Assembly: GCA_028554795.2 (NCBI GenBank)
Contig: CM068825.1
Span: 94,784,451-94,848,450 of the forward strand
Origin: Sinohyriopsis cumingii
Lineage: Eukaryota; Mollusca; Bivalvia; Unionida; Unionidae
Direction: 5' to 3'
DNA length: 64,000 nt
Notes under the pieces: model-generated
Told to the model about the DNA's origin: nothing
Database searches by the model: none
The model's input: the letters and a program-made list of their open reading frames with translations, nothing else
In this document: piece after piece, positions 1-13,499 of the stretch
Position numbering within the stretch: the first letter of the stretch is position 1
How the letters are laid out: every line of letters starts with the position of its first letter
Position numbers and translations under genes: made by a program

Positions 1-302
1 GGTGACACCATCTCAGAGGGGTGACACCAAAATGAAAAATTGCAAATTTTACAGAGCACACACTGCTCGGTCTAGTCGGATTTCATAAGCGGATAACCGG
101 TCATAGTTAAATACATGACTAGCAGGCACAGCAGTGGCGTCGCTAGGGGAATGCGGGGGGTGCGGACTCCACCGGGTGACACCATCAGAGGGGGTGACAC
201 CAAAATGACATTACTAAGGATTCTGTATGGTCTGTTACGGAAGGAGGACTATGGGGGTGACACCATGAACTACCGCACTGGGTGACCCGAGTGACGCCAC
301 TG
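1..302. mobile_element. hAT-type non-autonomous element(s), right end
   Basis: The stretch is built from repeats of the motif GGTGACACCA (near 1, 20, 174, 192 and 254). An inner unit at 132-302 starts CAGTGGCGTC and ends with its inverse GACGCCACTG, the terminal style of hAT MITEs. No 8-bp duplication flanks the inner unit: the left flank is AGGCACAG and the right flank ATTGGTTG. The long repeat begins exactly at 303. The simplest reading is that the right end of a larger or nested element lies at 302 and its left end is outside the window. A similar fragment occurs near 13400-13460. Confidence 0.6.
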
Positions 303-2009
303 ATTGGTTGTGTTAGTTACATGAGATGAAGGATTAAGTAATTTGAAATAAGCGTAAGATTAACAGATCTGTTATCATATAGTCGCTTTATTCAGGTGCT
401 TCTATAAGCTTGCATCGAATAACACTTATTTGAAATATATAGTCAGAATATTGATCTTTCAAGAGATAACAATTTATAAAATATAATTTCTAACCTTATT
501 AATCCAATATGACTTAGCAAGTATGTAATAGATTCTACTCTACGATGCAGCATTACTGAGTCACATGATTGCTAAATTCTGCTGCCCACTTCCTCGAAAT
601 CAGTCAAATTAGCATCGGACTTCTCGCTTTATATACTTTTTGTATTAGGCAAACCTGTAAGCTGAGATGACAAAAATGGTGAACAGCGTGATTTTTAATC
701 CTGCGAGTAAGCATCGTGAGAAAAATCGACGCATGAAGTTCGATTTGTAAACACTGTTTTTGGCTCCAGTGTGTGGTTATTACATAGAAATACGTTTTAA
801 TTGTTATTTGTGAGAAAATAAATAATCATTGTATCAATTTCATACAGGTGGAGCTATATGTATGATGGCTTAAGTGTGCCAGTCATTGTAACATGCTGCT
901 ATCATATGCCATTACCTAGCAGTTTCGGCAATTACAACTTTTCATTGGGAACTGACGTCCCATTCAAATTGTCATAATACCTAACTCGAGGTAGGAATAG
1001 TTAGAGGAAAGTGGACTACTTTACAAGTAAGACAACTTATATATACCGTATAATTATGCCATATAAAATTGCTTTATTATGAACGTACTCCATTAGTCTT
1101 AATCATCATCCTGCGAAGGATTCCTTTACTGAACTAGTGGTATTGATTTTTGTTCTAGAGATTCTATTAAAACTGTTTCGAATTACATTTGTTGAGGGTA
1201 GATTATTAAGAATATATTAAAATAGTTTCATGTTGCTGACATTTGTTGAGAGTATATTATTACGGTTATATTAATATAATAGGATCAATCTGCGTTCAAA
1301 TATTTTTCTTTTTTAAAATGAAATTGCGACTTCAACATAATTGCATAGTACGGTCTTTGCTTCGCTGTTTGAAACATTTACTATCAATTGACGGTAATTC
1401 AAAGAAATGAACTGCATTTAATTAAACATTGCTAACGCATTCAGTTTCCCCTCACGAGTGTCGGTTTCTTGAAAGTAAAAAGTATTCTCTTTAACATAAA
1501 TAAAAAAACAAACAAACGAAAAACGCTGATCACTCGTGTCTATAAAATATTGTAGCGGATTTTATCAATGTGTCACTTTCTCACTCAGTGTTTTTGTTCA
1601 TTACGGGTACATGAGCAAATAAAAGCTACCTAAAGGTAATATAATGTATTTATTTACATCTAATTTTATGTGTAAAAGTATAAACCTGCCACACAGAGTC
1701 AATTATATGTAAAGATACTAAATTAAGTATAAATGCGAGTGGCAATGTTTGTATGTTTTTATTCCTGCATGAAAGGATTTCACCAGGGTGAAAATCCCCC
1801 GTCATTATTGTTTGATATCTATACTGGAAAATACACTAAATCGAAACATTGCATCTGAATCAGACCAAAAGCTTCAGATGCAGATATCACTCAACATTTT
1901 AAATAATGTTTGCTTCTTGATGCAGACGAGACAGTTTTCCTTGCAGAAAACAATAAAGATACAAATATATCACATCTTTGATCAATAATTTTACCATTTA
2001 TTGCTAATG

Positions 2010-2190
2010 TTGGAAGTTAGAAGTGAATGTGATCAAAATAATGTACAAATCTTTAGGTAAAGAATATTCGAAAAGTTTGGATTTTACATATAAAGATTTG
2101 ATACTAGAAGAGGCTAATACATACAGTTATCTTAGAACTCCCCCTAGTAACACCGGAAAATTTCTCACAGTTATAAAGCAAACAATTTGA
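2010..2190 (+). pseudogene. LINE-like reverse transcriptase C-terminal fragment, short copy
   Basis: The DNA matches the start of the better fragment at 4665-4913, including the stretch encoding the Tyr-Ser-Tyr-Leu and Ser-Asn-Thr-Gly-Lys-Phe region. It is broken by frame changes around 2040-2060 and stops after the GCAAACAAT segment. It is a relic and part of a family repeated across the left end of the window. Confidence 0.45.
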
Positions 2191-2795
2191 AATTGTACTC
2201 GTTCATACATTTTACAATACGCTTAACAAAATATATAAAACTAATAAATATGAATTAAAGTTTCGTGCCTAATAAAAATTCAAATAAAGCGTCATATCAC
2301 TTCGTGTGGGAGCTATATGACGGTCCTCACAACTCTGTTATTCCTGAAATATGTTCACACTTCTCGATCATTGATTCAAATGAGAATAAACAACTAAGAA
2401 AAATAACAATGCGTCAAAGGGATAATTTTTATTATACCAGTCAAAGGTATGGACATTCTGCCGATTTTAAGAAAGTGTATTTAGCCACTAAGCCTGTGTT
2501 AAGAGTACAAGTCCATATTTTGTTAGAACTTTAAATCTGCTTGTAGACACAGTCTTCAGATCTATTGATCGATTGGTCAATTATTTGTTATTTGATTGAT
2601 TGACATGGAAGTATTGAGAGATATTGCGCAAATATAGACAGACATACAGACAGATAATTAAATTTTTGACGAGAAGGAGAATTACGGATTCAATATTTTT
2701 ATTTAATGTAAATAATGAGTCGGTCTATAAGAACAACGAAATTTTATGCAAGGAAAAAGGCTCTAAAATAGACCGAGGTGTACTATTCCACAAAC

Positions 2796-2796
<1 letters not shown>

Positions 2797-2853
<57 letters not shown>
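2797..2853 (+). repeat. (GATA)n microsatellite
   Basis: About fourteen GATA units sit at a fixed place inside the repeat unit. The same position carries GATA tracts in the other units (6658, 9632, 60974), so the tract is an inherited part of the repeat. Confidence 0.95.
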
Positions 2854-3539
2854 GGTTTTACGTCATAGATATACAATTTAATTTCTTGCTAGTTTGTTAG
2901 AATTAAACTCTTGGTCCTAATGTGTCTCCTGACTATTGTAACATTGAAACACTATTTATTTTGTTACCGGCATGATCTATTCATCCGTTTCTACAGTTCA
3001 GAAACTGCATTTGAGAGGTGATAAGGACTGTGATTGTCATCTTAACTATGAACACATCAGATAAAAGGCGATTGTCCGATTAAAAATGAGCATAAGACAG
3101 GCAAAATAGGCGACATTGTCGTCAATTGGATGTGCAATATTTAATGAATCGATCAATATATTTACTCGAGAGATTGCTTGAAACTGTGTTTAGCAATTAA
3201 TTTTTTAAAATATATTTTTACACAGTTTTCCATATTGTGATATGGCAAATAACCAGTTTTGAAAATAGCATATTTAATGTTTTTAATTCTTTGAATCAAC
3301 TTGTATAAGATAAAATAATTATTTTAAATTTTCAACTTTTGATGGTATTACAGCATTAGAAAATATTGACATTAACAATGAGGCTTGTGCAGCATTAAGC
3401 AAAATCAGAACAAGAATTGGAGAGTAGGATTTTCTTTAATTATACAGCGTGAATAAACAGAATATTGCGAAATAGACGATCAAACGACTTTAAAGCTTAC
3501 TATAATAATTGGATGAGAACATGTGCAGATCTTTGAAAG

Positions 3540-4446
3540 TCTTAAGTTACGTGTTTAGGCTCTAATAAACAGTAAAAAGGAAAAGGTGAAAACAATAAGT
3601 TTTATAAAATATAAAAATACTTTATTTCCCTGAAGAACAAAAAATAATGTAAAAATGAAAAATTAAGAACTTACGGTTTTAAGAATAAAATCACGAAATG
3701 ATTTTAGAAGTCCTAGTAATGAAATTTTCTAATGATTTCAAGTTCGAGTCCCGATGAAAAATCCAAAATGGAAGGAGATGACTTATAATGTAGTCAGTAT
3801 AGCGCCGATGTTTACAATTCTTTATGAACCACATAAAATAATATTCTGGTGTTTGAATTCGGAATAAAATTTAAAGAAATTTCTTTGTCCAAGAATTCTT
3901 TATGAGCACTCAAATATTTCCAGGAAAAAGAATTAATCTTTTAGAATCCAAATAGTTTGAATAAAACTTAAAATGTAAATCCAAACTGGTCAAAGCGGAA
4001 TACTTTCCAGTGTCCAAAGTAAAAGCCCAAACTGAGAACTATCTCTCTAAACACCACAATTAAACCCATTCGCTGCGCAATTTCAGAAAACCCATAATTG
4101 CGAAATAGAGGCTGTTTACATATCTAACATTACGTTCTCCCAGTATGACCTTGATAAAAACCAATCCTTTTACTCCGGGAATAAAATAAAATTAGAAAGT
4201 TGTTTACTTGTCTCAGAGATTTCTGAATCATGTTCGGGAACTAAGTCCAAAATAGAAACGCTGTTTCTATTATCAGGTGTTTATAAAAAGAGTCAGGTCA
4301 AACTGAATTTACTGAAAAAGAAAAATAAAACCAAATAAAGTAAACAAGATTACATTACTTTGATATGTAATGAAATTAAAAATAAGAAGATTGTAAAACT
4401 TACAAACAATTAAATTAAATCAAATATAAATTAATCCAATATATAA
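3540..4446 (+). other. About 0.9-kb segment present in this repeat unit and absent from the unit ending at 10345
   Basis: The sequence before this segment matches the unit around 10315, and the sequence after it matches from about 10330 on. The third unit therefore lacks these roughly 900 bases. No terminal inverted repeat or coding region was seen. It may be an insertion here or a deletion there. Confidence 0.5.
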
Positions 4447-4664
4447 CAAAAGGTTATGAAAGGCACTCATCATAAGAAAGTTACATGTTTATAAAACATT
4501 CAAATTTTCTTAACCATTGAACCGCATAATATGTCTGCATACTATATTGCTAGAGTGAATTATGTACTGATAAAAATAAACCATCTTTGTGATAAAGTTT
4601 TCCTCGCAAAAAAAACTCAAAGATAGAGAGATAACGCATCTTTGATCAATAATTCTAGCAATTA

Positions 4665-5212
4665 TTGCTAATATTGGAAGTTAGAAGTGAATGTGATGAA
4701 CATAAAGTACTAATGTTTGTTAAAGAATATGAGAAAATTTTGGCTTTTACATATAAAGATTTGATACTAGAAAAGGTTAATAAATACAGCTATCTTAGGG
4801 TTCTCCCTAGTAACACCGTAAAATTTCTCACAGTTATAAAGCAAACAATATCAAAAGCCAGGAAAGCATTATTTTTGTTAGAAAGCTTATATGGAATTCT
4901 GACGCACCTATAGTTTGACAGCCAAAACTATTTGATAATACCTATTTTATCACATACAACGATAATTTTGGGCTCTGATAATTGCAAAATCAATGAGAGA
5001 TTTATTACAGATTTTCTAAAGATGGGATTTCAAACGCAAAAGAATACACAGTTGCATGCTTTAGGAAGTAACTGGAATACAACCACTTACATATAAAGTG
5101 AATTGAATGCCATCAAATATTGGCATAGACTAATGTTGGAAAAACATGACAAATTGTTGAAGTTATATGATAGATATTATTATGTGAACAAAATCAATGC
5201 ACATAATACTAG
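4665..5212 (+). pseudogene. LINE ORF2 C-terminal relic (after the reverse transcriptase palm)
   Basis: An 82-codon open stretch (4665-4913) has the pattern expected just after a non-LTR reverse transcriptase palm. It contains YSYL, then SNT.KF, then a helix ending ARKALFLLESLYG. About 4940-5212 continues in the same style with a tryptophan (SNWN), a stop, and then IKYWHRLMLEKH, typical of the post-RT region of LINE ORF2. There is no start, palm or endonuclease here. It is a broken fragment and its clade cannot be told. Confidence 0.55.
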
Positions 5213-5289
5213 TTGTCGAAGGGTGATTACTTAAAAGTCAGTTTCTGAAGTCTGTTTGTTTCTGGTGCATTTGGTACTCGAAGTCGTTA

Positions 5290-6656
5290 AATGATGTACA
5301 ATGGCTAATCAATATAATGAAAAACAAACTAAGGGTCATATAATTTCTTTGATAGAAGCAAATGCAAATTGTATCTAGTAAATGAAAAATTCACGGGCTT
5401 TTTAAAAGCAAACCTTCAGTTGGATGATTGTTGTATTGCCTTTCCCAAAAATCATTTGCTTAATTTACTTTTAAACCTCAAAGCAACTTTTTCCAATTAA
5501 AACTGGCAGTTGCTTAAATATTCCAAGGAACGAAACATTGTGTACATTATGCAACGAAAATTGTTTAGATGGTAAATTTCATGAACATCGTATTGGCCTT
5601 GCTTCAAAACGGAAATTCAGATCTCTACATTGAATACCAAGAAAATAGATGACCAAATGTATTGTTTTTGTATGATCTGTTTAATTAAAAAGGTATTTTT
5701 CTTTTAAAGCAATGTAAATTTGTAAGAGCTGTTATGCCAGTATGTTTATGATAGTGATTCCTCATTTGTCACATTTTTGACTTGACCGCAATAAACATTG
5801 TCGATTGACTTGATATCAACGACTGGCTGAAAATAGGTATATGGATTGGCGTGAAACGTATTTGTATATGGAAACATATTATAGGTGGATAATGGTTTGG
5901 GATCTTGAAATAATGTCAAACTTGGCTCGCTTAAAAGAACCTACAATTTATTAACTTCAAATAGCTTTCATAACCCGACCGATTTCGGTTGAATTGTTTT
6001 AGTGACAAACCATATGTAATTTTGTATTTTTGTTTTGAAATTTTACTCTTGCATACGTTTTGCAATACCCTTTACAAAAGATGTAAAACTTATAAAGGGA
6101 ATTAAATTGTTCATTCCAAATGGAGAAGAAAGAAAAACCCAACTTAAACGTCATATCACTTCGTGTGGGAGCTAAATGACGGTCGTTACTATTCTCTTAG
6201 TCCTGAAATCTGTATTGATTGAAATGCGAATAAACAACTAAGAAACATAATAATGTGTCAAAGGGATAATTTTGATTATACCGCTCTGAAGTATGGACAT
6301 GCGTCAGACTTGAAGAAAATGTATTTAGGCACTAAGCCTGTGTTGAGAGTACACATAAAAGTACGTACTTTGTTAAATCTTTAAATCGTTTTGCATACAC
6401 AGTCTTCAGATAGATTGATCGATTGTTCGTTTATTTGTTATTTTGATTGACTGACATGGAAGTATCGAAAGATACGCGGAGATATAGACAGACATACAGG
6501 GCAGATAATTTGATCTTTGAGGAGAAAGGGAATTACGGATTGAATATGTTCTTTTAATGCAATATTGAGTTTGTCTATAGGAATAACGAACTTTTATACA
6601 AAGAAAAATGCTTTAAATTAGGCCGAGGTAAACAGTTCTACAAACATTCTACAAAA

Positions 6657-6739
<83 letters not shown>

Positions 6740-7970
6740 GTTTTACGGCATTGATATACAATTTAATCCCTTGATAGTTGATACAATTCAACTCTTTGTC
6801 CTTATTGGTCTCCTGACTATTGTAAGTGCTGATGCACTGAAACAATTATTTATTCTTTTGCCGCCATGATCGATTCATCCATTTCTACAGTTCAGAAAAT
6901 GCATTTGAGAGGCGATAATGACTTAACTATGAGCGCATCAGATTTAAAAGGGGTCACCTTGAAAATGAACATAGGTCGGGCAAAAATGACGGCAATCGAC
7001 ACCTTCAGAAAACACATGAAAGGCGAAAAGGACGTTGATTATTACCTTAAACAAGACAGGTAACAAGGACGGTGATAATAGGGAACAATAGTGATTACAT
7101 TTAAATTATACAAGAATTCAAACAAAATGTTCAATTTAGAATGACCAAGAAAAAAAAATCACATTTCTATATTGAATTTTGTCAGCTTTTCGTAACCCCT
7201 GTCTTTATTCCTGTTTCGAGAATATGTGTTTATTTGAGCAAGTCCTTAGATTGACGATATTTTTAATAGTTATATTGCATTGTATTTATCAAATGTGTCC
7301 TCCATGGGAATTGCATTTTTTCTCATGGATCTTGCAAATAAACCGAAGTGATGGAATAACACTAATTCTCTCATAGGAAATAACTAATATTTTTTCACAC
7401 ATAGAAATTTTTATTTGAAGCTGCACAAATGATCTCATGGATTGCCACGTTTTAAGAATTCGAAAAACAAATAAATAAATAAATGTTCGTCCAGTATATC
7501 TGTTACAGTAATTTACTGTTTGAAAAGGCAATAAAACAGGATAATTCGACAATACGAATACAACTTTGCTGAAAAGAAATTATGTCGAGGAATTTATTTT
7601 CACAGGTGAATGTGCTTTATTGATGAATCAATCGATATATTTACTCAAGATATTGCTTTCAACTTGGTTAAACAAATGAAACTAAAAAAGTATGTATTTA
7701 CCTAATTTTCCATCAAGTGAAATGGTATACAGTTTTGAAAATGGCATAGTTAATGTCTTTAATTCTTTGAATCAATTTATATAAGATAAAGTAGTTATTT
7801 TTAACTTTTGAACTTTAGAAGGGCTTTGCTGTATTAGAAAATACTGAGATTAACAATAAGGCCTGTGCAATATAAAGAATATCAGAACAAGAACTGGAGA
7901 CTGGGATTGTCTATAATTATACAGAATGAATAATTAGAATATGGCGAAATAGTCGATGAAACGACTTAGA
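5290..7970 (+). repeat. Tandem repeat unit, middle copy
   Basis: This unit aligns along its length with 7971-10345, for example ATGGCTAATCAATATAATGA against ATGTCTAATCAATAGAATGA. A later part (6025-7100) also matches 2187-3540. It contains a GATA/GACA tract (6658-6738) and a short AAAT run near 7470. Short open frames in it are not conserved between copies, so no gene is called. Confidence 0.75.
6658..6738 (+). repeat. (GATA)n/(GACA)n microsatellite
   Basis: The tract has a GACA block followed by a long GATA block, at the same relative position as the GATA tracts of the sister units. Confidence 0.95.
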
Positions 7971-10345
7971 ATGATAAACAATGTCTAATCAATAGAATGA
8001 AAAACAAATGAAGGGACATACAAATTCTTCGATGGAAGCAAACAAAAATTTGTATCTAGCAAACGAAACATTCATGAGTATTTTAAAAGCATACATTCAG
8101 TTGGATGATTATTTTATTTTCTTTCCCAAAAATCTGTGGACTATTTACTTTAAAACCTGAAACCAAAGATTTTCAATTGGTCAAATATTCAAGGGAACGA
8201 ATGTCTACACTATGTAACGAAAATAATTTAGATGATTAATTTCGTTAACATTGAACTGTCCTGGTTTTAAAACAGATTGAAATTTGTGTATGAAGAAAAT
8301 AGGGGGCCAAATATATTACTTTTGAATGATTTATTTAATTCAAAAGGTATTCGTTTTTAAAGCAATGTAAATTTATACTAACTGTTAGATACTTGGATCA
8401 TTTCATAGTGATAATGTAGATGTTTTTGTTAAATTAAACAAATACGATTAATATTTTACAACAGAGCTTGTAAAATATTTGTTAACCACCATGTATATAA
8501 TATCATACATTTGATATGTTCATATCTTGTTTCACTTAGCGATTCAAATCTAACACAAGAATGACCAGTCTAATATGCCAACTATGTAAACTTTGGGATG
8601 ATGTTTTAGGCTGTTATTATTAGTTGAATAATGTTGTAACAACAATTTAACATTTTTGTCCATAACACCCTTTTTTTTAAAACTATGTTACAATGGTAAC
8701 TGAATCATTAGTCCCTTGTATGAATGTTATGTCAGTGTTACACACATGTTTATCTCTCCTTGATTTACCTTGTGCTCCTCATTTGTGATATTTTGGACTT
8801 TACCGCAATAAACATTGTCCATTGACTTAGTATCAATGACTGGAGAAAATAGTTATATGGATTGGCGTAAAATGTATTTGTAATGGAGGCCTATGATACG
8901 TAGATAATAGTCTGTTTCGCTCGTTAATAGAACCTACAATTTATTACAACCCACTTTCATAATGCGTCTCAGATCGATTGAGTTGCTTCAGTGACAAGCC
9001 ATTTGTAATTCTGTACATTTTTTGAAATTGTTCTCGTTTAAACATTTTGCAACACGCTTAACAAAAGCTATAAAACTTATAATGTGAATTAAAGTTTCAT
9101 GCCCAATGAAAAAACAAATAAAGAGTGATATCCCTTCGTGTGGAAGATATATTACGGTCCTCACAACTCTGTTAGTCATGAAATCTGTACATGCTTCTCG
9201 ATCATTGATTGAAATGTGAATAAACAACTAAGAAAAATAACAATGCTTCAAAGAGATAATTTTGATTATCCAGTCAGAGGTATGGACATTCAGCCGATTT
9301 TAAGAAAGTGTATTTAGACAGTAAACCTGTGTTAAGAGTACAAGTCCATATTTTGTTAAAACTTTAAATCAGCTTGCAGACACAGTCTTCAGATCGATTG
9401 ATGGATTGGTCAATTATTTGTTATTTGATTGATTGACATGGAAGTATCGAGACATATGCGCAAATATAGACAGACATACAGACAGATAATTAAATCTTTG
9501 AGGAGAAGCAGAATTTCGGACTCAATATTTTTCTTTAATGTAAATACTGAGTCGATCTATAAGAACAACGAATTTTTATACAAGGAAAAAGGCTCTAAAA
9601 TAGACCGAGGTGTACAATTCCACAAACAGACAGATAGATAGATAGGGTTTTACGTCACAGATATACAATTTAATTTCTTGATAATTTGATAGAATTCAAC
9701 TCCTTGTCCTAATGTGTCTCCTGACTATTGTAACATTGAAACACTATTTATTTTGTTACCGGCAAGATCTATTCATCCGTTTCTACAGTTCAGAAACTGC
9801 ATTTGAGAGGTGATAAGAACTGTGATTGTCATCTTAACTATGAGCACATCAGATATAAAAGGTGATTGTCAGATTAAAAATGAGCATAAGACAGGCGAAA
9901 TGGACGGCATTGTCACCAATTGGATGTGCAATATTTAATGAATCGATCAATATATTTACTCGAGATATTGCTTGCAACTGCGTTAAGCAAATAAAATAGA
10001 TATTTATTTACCCAGTTTTCCATATTGTGATATGTTAAATAACCAGCTTTGAAAAGGCATATTTAATGTTTTTTTAATTCTTTGAATCAGTTTATATAAG
10101 ATAAAGTAGTTATTTTTAAATTTTCAACTTTTGATGGTATTACAGCATTAGAAAATATTGACATTAACAATGAGGCTTGTGCAGCATAAAACAAAATCAG
10201 AACAAGAATTGGAGAGTAGGATTTTCTTTAATTATACAGCATGAATAAACAGAATATTGCGAAATAGACGATCAAACGACTTTAAAGTGTACTATAATAA
10301 TTGGATGAGAACATGTGCAGATCTTTTAAAGGTTATGGAAGGCTA
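7971..10345 (+). repeat. Tandem repeat unit, third copy
   Basis: This unit is a diverged copy of 5290-7970 directly abutting it. Its second half (9020-10345) matches 2187-3540 closely and carries only a short GATA run (9632-9645). The 70-codon frame at 9429 has a shorter version at 2624 and 60802, but it runs into the microsatellite and shows no sign of a real protein. Confidence 0.75.
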
Positions 10346-11314
10346 TTATCATAAGAAAGTCACATGCTTATAAAACATACAAATTTCCTTAACCATTGAA
10401 ACCCATACAATGATAATGTGTCGTTAAAAAATAGTATTTGTGATTTCTGAATTTTGTTTGTGTTGCATAGACAGCGCATTTGAATCCGTTAGTAACAAAT
10501 ACTGACTCCATCCTGGGAAAATATATAATTAGTAAACCGTAACAGTAAATGCTACTTTAATTTATTCAAATAGTTCTTGGCCCAAATTTCATGAAACTGT
10601 AGCGATGAATACGTTGGAAAAGGCATGTGTGGAATAATAGGTTGCAGATATGTTACGACCTCTTTTAGTGGAATGTATTTATTGAACATTGACAAAAATA
10701 CTTATGAACTAATCTAATATATATATGTATGTAGTAACTCAGAATAAAAATGTTCGTTATTTAGCTAGTCAATACTTAGTTTTTCAGCTTTTTTATTTCC
10801 TTCAGCTTCATCCTATTTAATATTCGGTATTTAACCACATATCTACAGATTTCTCCTCCAATTTTGATGGGGAAAAATCATGATGACAAGAGTGCGGAAT
10901 AGATGTGCCAAAATGTAAATGTTAGCTAAGTGCATGAAAGTAGGATACATGATAAGTTTTAACGAAAATGATTTTTTAAAACAACGTATTTTTTTTTGAG
11001 CTTTTTTTGTGTAGCAAGTAGAGGAAGATAGTTTGGTACTTACTATTCATACTTCTGTCAGTCTGTTTACAAACAGCGTTTGCTTTCATGAAATGTTATG
11101 CAAAAATCATGATCGTGCTTGCCAAGTACTGTGTCTTAAAGTAATCAGGTGTAAATATCACCAGCATATATTTTAAATAACGTATAGGTTTAAGACCTTT
11201 GATCGGTTGCTTTTAAGTTAATTCCTCACTTAAATTTGAGTCCAGACTTAAGTTCTTTTGGTAAATTTCAGGCCATATGTTCTAAAATGCAGCTGAACTG
11301 TAGATTGCTGTTTT

Positions 11315-11620
11315 CTGATATCTCATGGATATAAAATATACAACTCATGGGTAAGGAACATACAACTCAAGGATATAAACCATACAACTATTGGGCGTAG
11401 GTCATACAACTCCTGGGTAAAGAACATATAATTCCTGGGTAAAATAACATATGACTCATGGGTACAGAACATACAACTCACGCGTAAGGAACATACAATT
11501 CATGGATAAAGAACATGGGTGTAGAAAATATAATTCATAATTATAGAATATACAATCCATTGGAACCGAGTATATAAGTCACGGATATAAAAGATTTGAC
11601 TCATGGGTATAGACATCTCT
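11315..11620 (+). repeat. Degenerate minisatellite, unit about 22 bp
   Basis: More than ten imperfect copies of a unit resembling ACATACAACTCATGGGTAAA lie in a row. Copies drift in sequence and length, which points to an old array. Confidence 0.8.
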
Positions 11621-12183
11621 GATACGAAATACTAATTTCTTCTTTTATGAGAATATAGAATAATGTTTAATAAGCGAATTTTTTTTAACCAAGATAATTT
11701 GAATAAACAAGTGTGAAACCAAGAAACGGTTAAATCAAAGCAAAAGGTGACACACTGCTTGACCCTATGTCAAACAATAGTGATAGCAAAATCTTCAAAA
11801 TGTTCGTATAGTTATATTCCGCAAGAAGTGTAGTAGTATAAACAGTATGATATAAAGTGCTAATTTTATGTTAAATCAAACATTAGAACAGTTAACACAC
11901 AAAAAGCTAATCTACATCTTCTGGGAAAGACCATTATTAGATATTACCATTCTATACAATTATCCGAGAAGATTGATTTGTTTGGTATGAATTTGTTTCC
12001 AGAAATTACCTTCTGACAGATAGAAACATTACTCTAGCTAATAAGACCAATATACCATTAACTATTTCTCGTTTAGAAAATGAAAAGTTTCCAGATATCT
12101 TCCTTGATACGATTATGGTTTAAAAATTAATTTTCACCTAACAAAAGCAATTAATTTAATTGATGATAGCAACGGTTTCAAAC

Positions 12184-12320
12184 CAATTCTACTTAGAACT
12201 TAAGTATTAACCTTATACGTGATTTTCAAATAACCAATGCTACTTAGAACTCAAGTAATAACCCTACACGTGACTTTTAAATGACCAAAGCTACTCGTAG
12301 CTCCGTAAAGAATTAACGCT
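12184..12320 (+). repeat. 51-bp tandem repeat, two copies plus a degraded third
   Basis: Units start at 12184, 12235 and 12286 with CAATTCTACTT, CAATGCTACTT and CAAAGCTACTC. The first two match over most of 51 bases, including TAACC followed by ACGTGA. The third decays after its start. Confidence 0.75.
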
Positions 12321-13499
12321 ACTTAAAATCAGATCCCCAGACAACAGATTTAGAGAAAAAAGCAATATTACTTGGAATCCCATACATAATGCAAAAAGGA
12401 AGACCTATTTCAGCAGTAATGAAGTCAGAATCGAAAAGCACAATTGCTAGCATGAATCCAACATTGTACTAGGGAAGATAAGTATAATTATTATGGTGCT
12501 TTTGGAATGTTGTTACTGATATAGGTCAAAGCCTCTATATTCCAGAACTTTACCCTTGAATCACACTCGAGTGTATTATTTTCCTGTCGCGTAGTTACGG
12601 TTTGCATTGTAAGAAAAGAACAACAAAAATGTTGCCACCGCAAGGGCAGACCATTCCGTCTAACATCGGTTTCATTGTGAAAACTATTTAGATAATTACC
12701 GTGGTATACATTATACAATATCGAAAACTTCACCAACAATATTACGTTAAAAGAATTTATCAGCGTATCTAATGCCGGAATCATATTGCCTGAACAACGT
12801 CGTGTCTGCAACGTCAAAATGTTTAAGTCACTATTTCGCTTACATGCGTCATACAGTATACAGATTTATGAATTTTCAAATACGTATCCGTAGTCTTTCA
12901 TAAATTAATCGAGTTACGTGCTGAATTGGAAGAACAACAACTATTCTCAGTATTAATATTACAGTGGCATCCACACTAACCTATCCCGAGATGAAATATG
13001 ATCATCATCTATTTATCGAAAAGAATCCGTGGCATGATTTCAAAGTATTTCACAGATTCGCTCGTGCGAATGGATACGACCTTACTCTACAATATCTCTA
13101 CATAATGTCTTTGGATCCAATCAATCTCTATGATTAATGCAACCTGTTGTGGGCTTTAAATAGGTGGAGCCCGCACACATATATGTGGCAAAATGCATGA
13201 AATGCATATAAAAAAATCCTACACCACCTCCACAACGACTACCCACTGGCACTAGTAGCAGTCGTGGATGTCTCAGTATTAATGCCAAATCATTGAGGAT
13301 TTGGGTCGGTCCAATACATAATGCAGCAAACAGGTTCCAAATCTAATTGCCAGATTTAATTATCTTGTTCATGTGAGAAACCTGATGTTGCATTTACGAC
13401 TGAAACTGGGGGTGCTGCGAGTCCACCGGATACTCGGATTTCATAAGCGGCTTCGTATATTCAAATAAATACTGACTTGAGAACGGTGACGACGACTCA

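Larger units (their letters stand above)
303..5842 (+). repeat. Long direct repeat, copy A (about 5.5 kb)
   Basis: This stretch is nearly identical, with only scattered substitutions and small indels, to 58483-64000 in the same orientation. The match starts at ATTGGTTGTG (303 and 58483) and runs to the window edge. The GATA tract differs strongly in length between copies (2797-2853 against 60974-60999). It holds LINE-like reverse transcriptase fragments but no intact gene. The rest is AT-rich sequence with no recognisable coding. It may be a segmental duplication, a long interspersed repeat family or an array. Confidence 0.9.
10346..13380. other. Gene-free stretch with two minisatellites
   Basis: Apart from the repeats listed separately (11315-11620 and 12184-12320), no coding, RNA or transposon signature was recognised. 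A 108-codon leftward open frame at 12491-12817 has no recognisable motif and was not accepted. Confidence 0.4.

Noticed and set aside
12491..12817. 108-codon leftward open frame
   Set aside because: No recognisable motif and no splice context.
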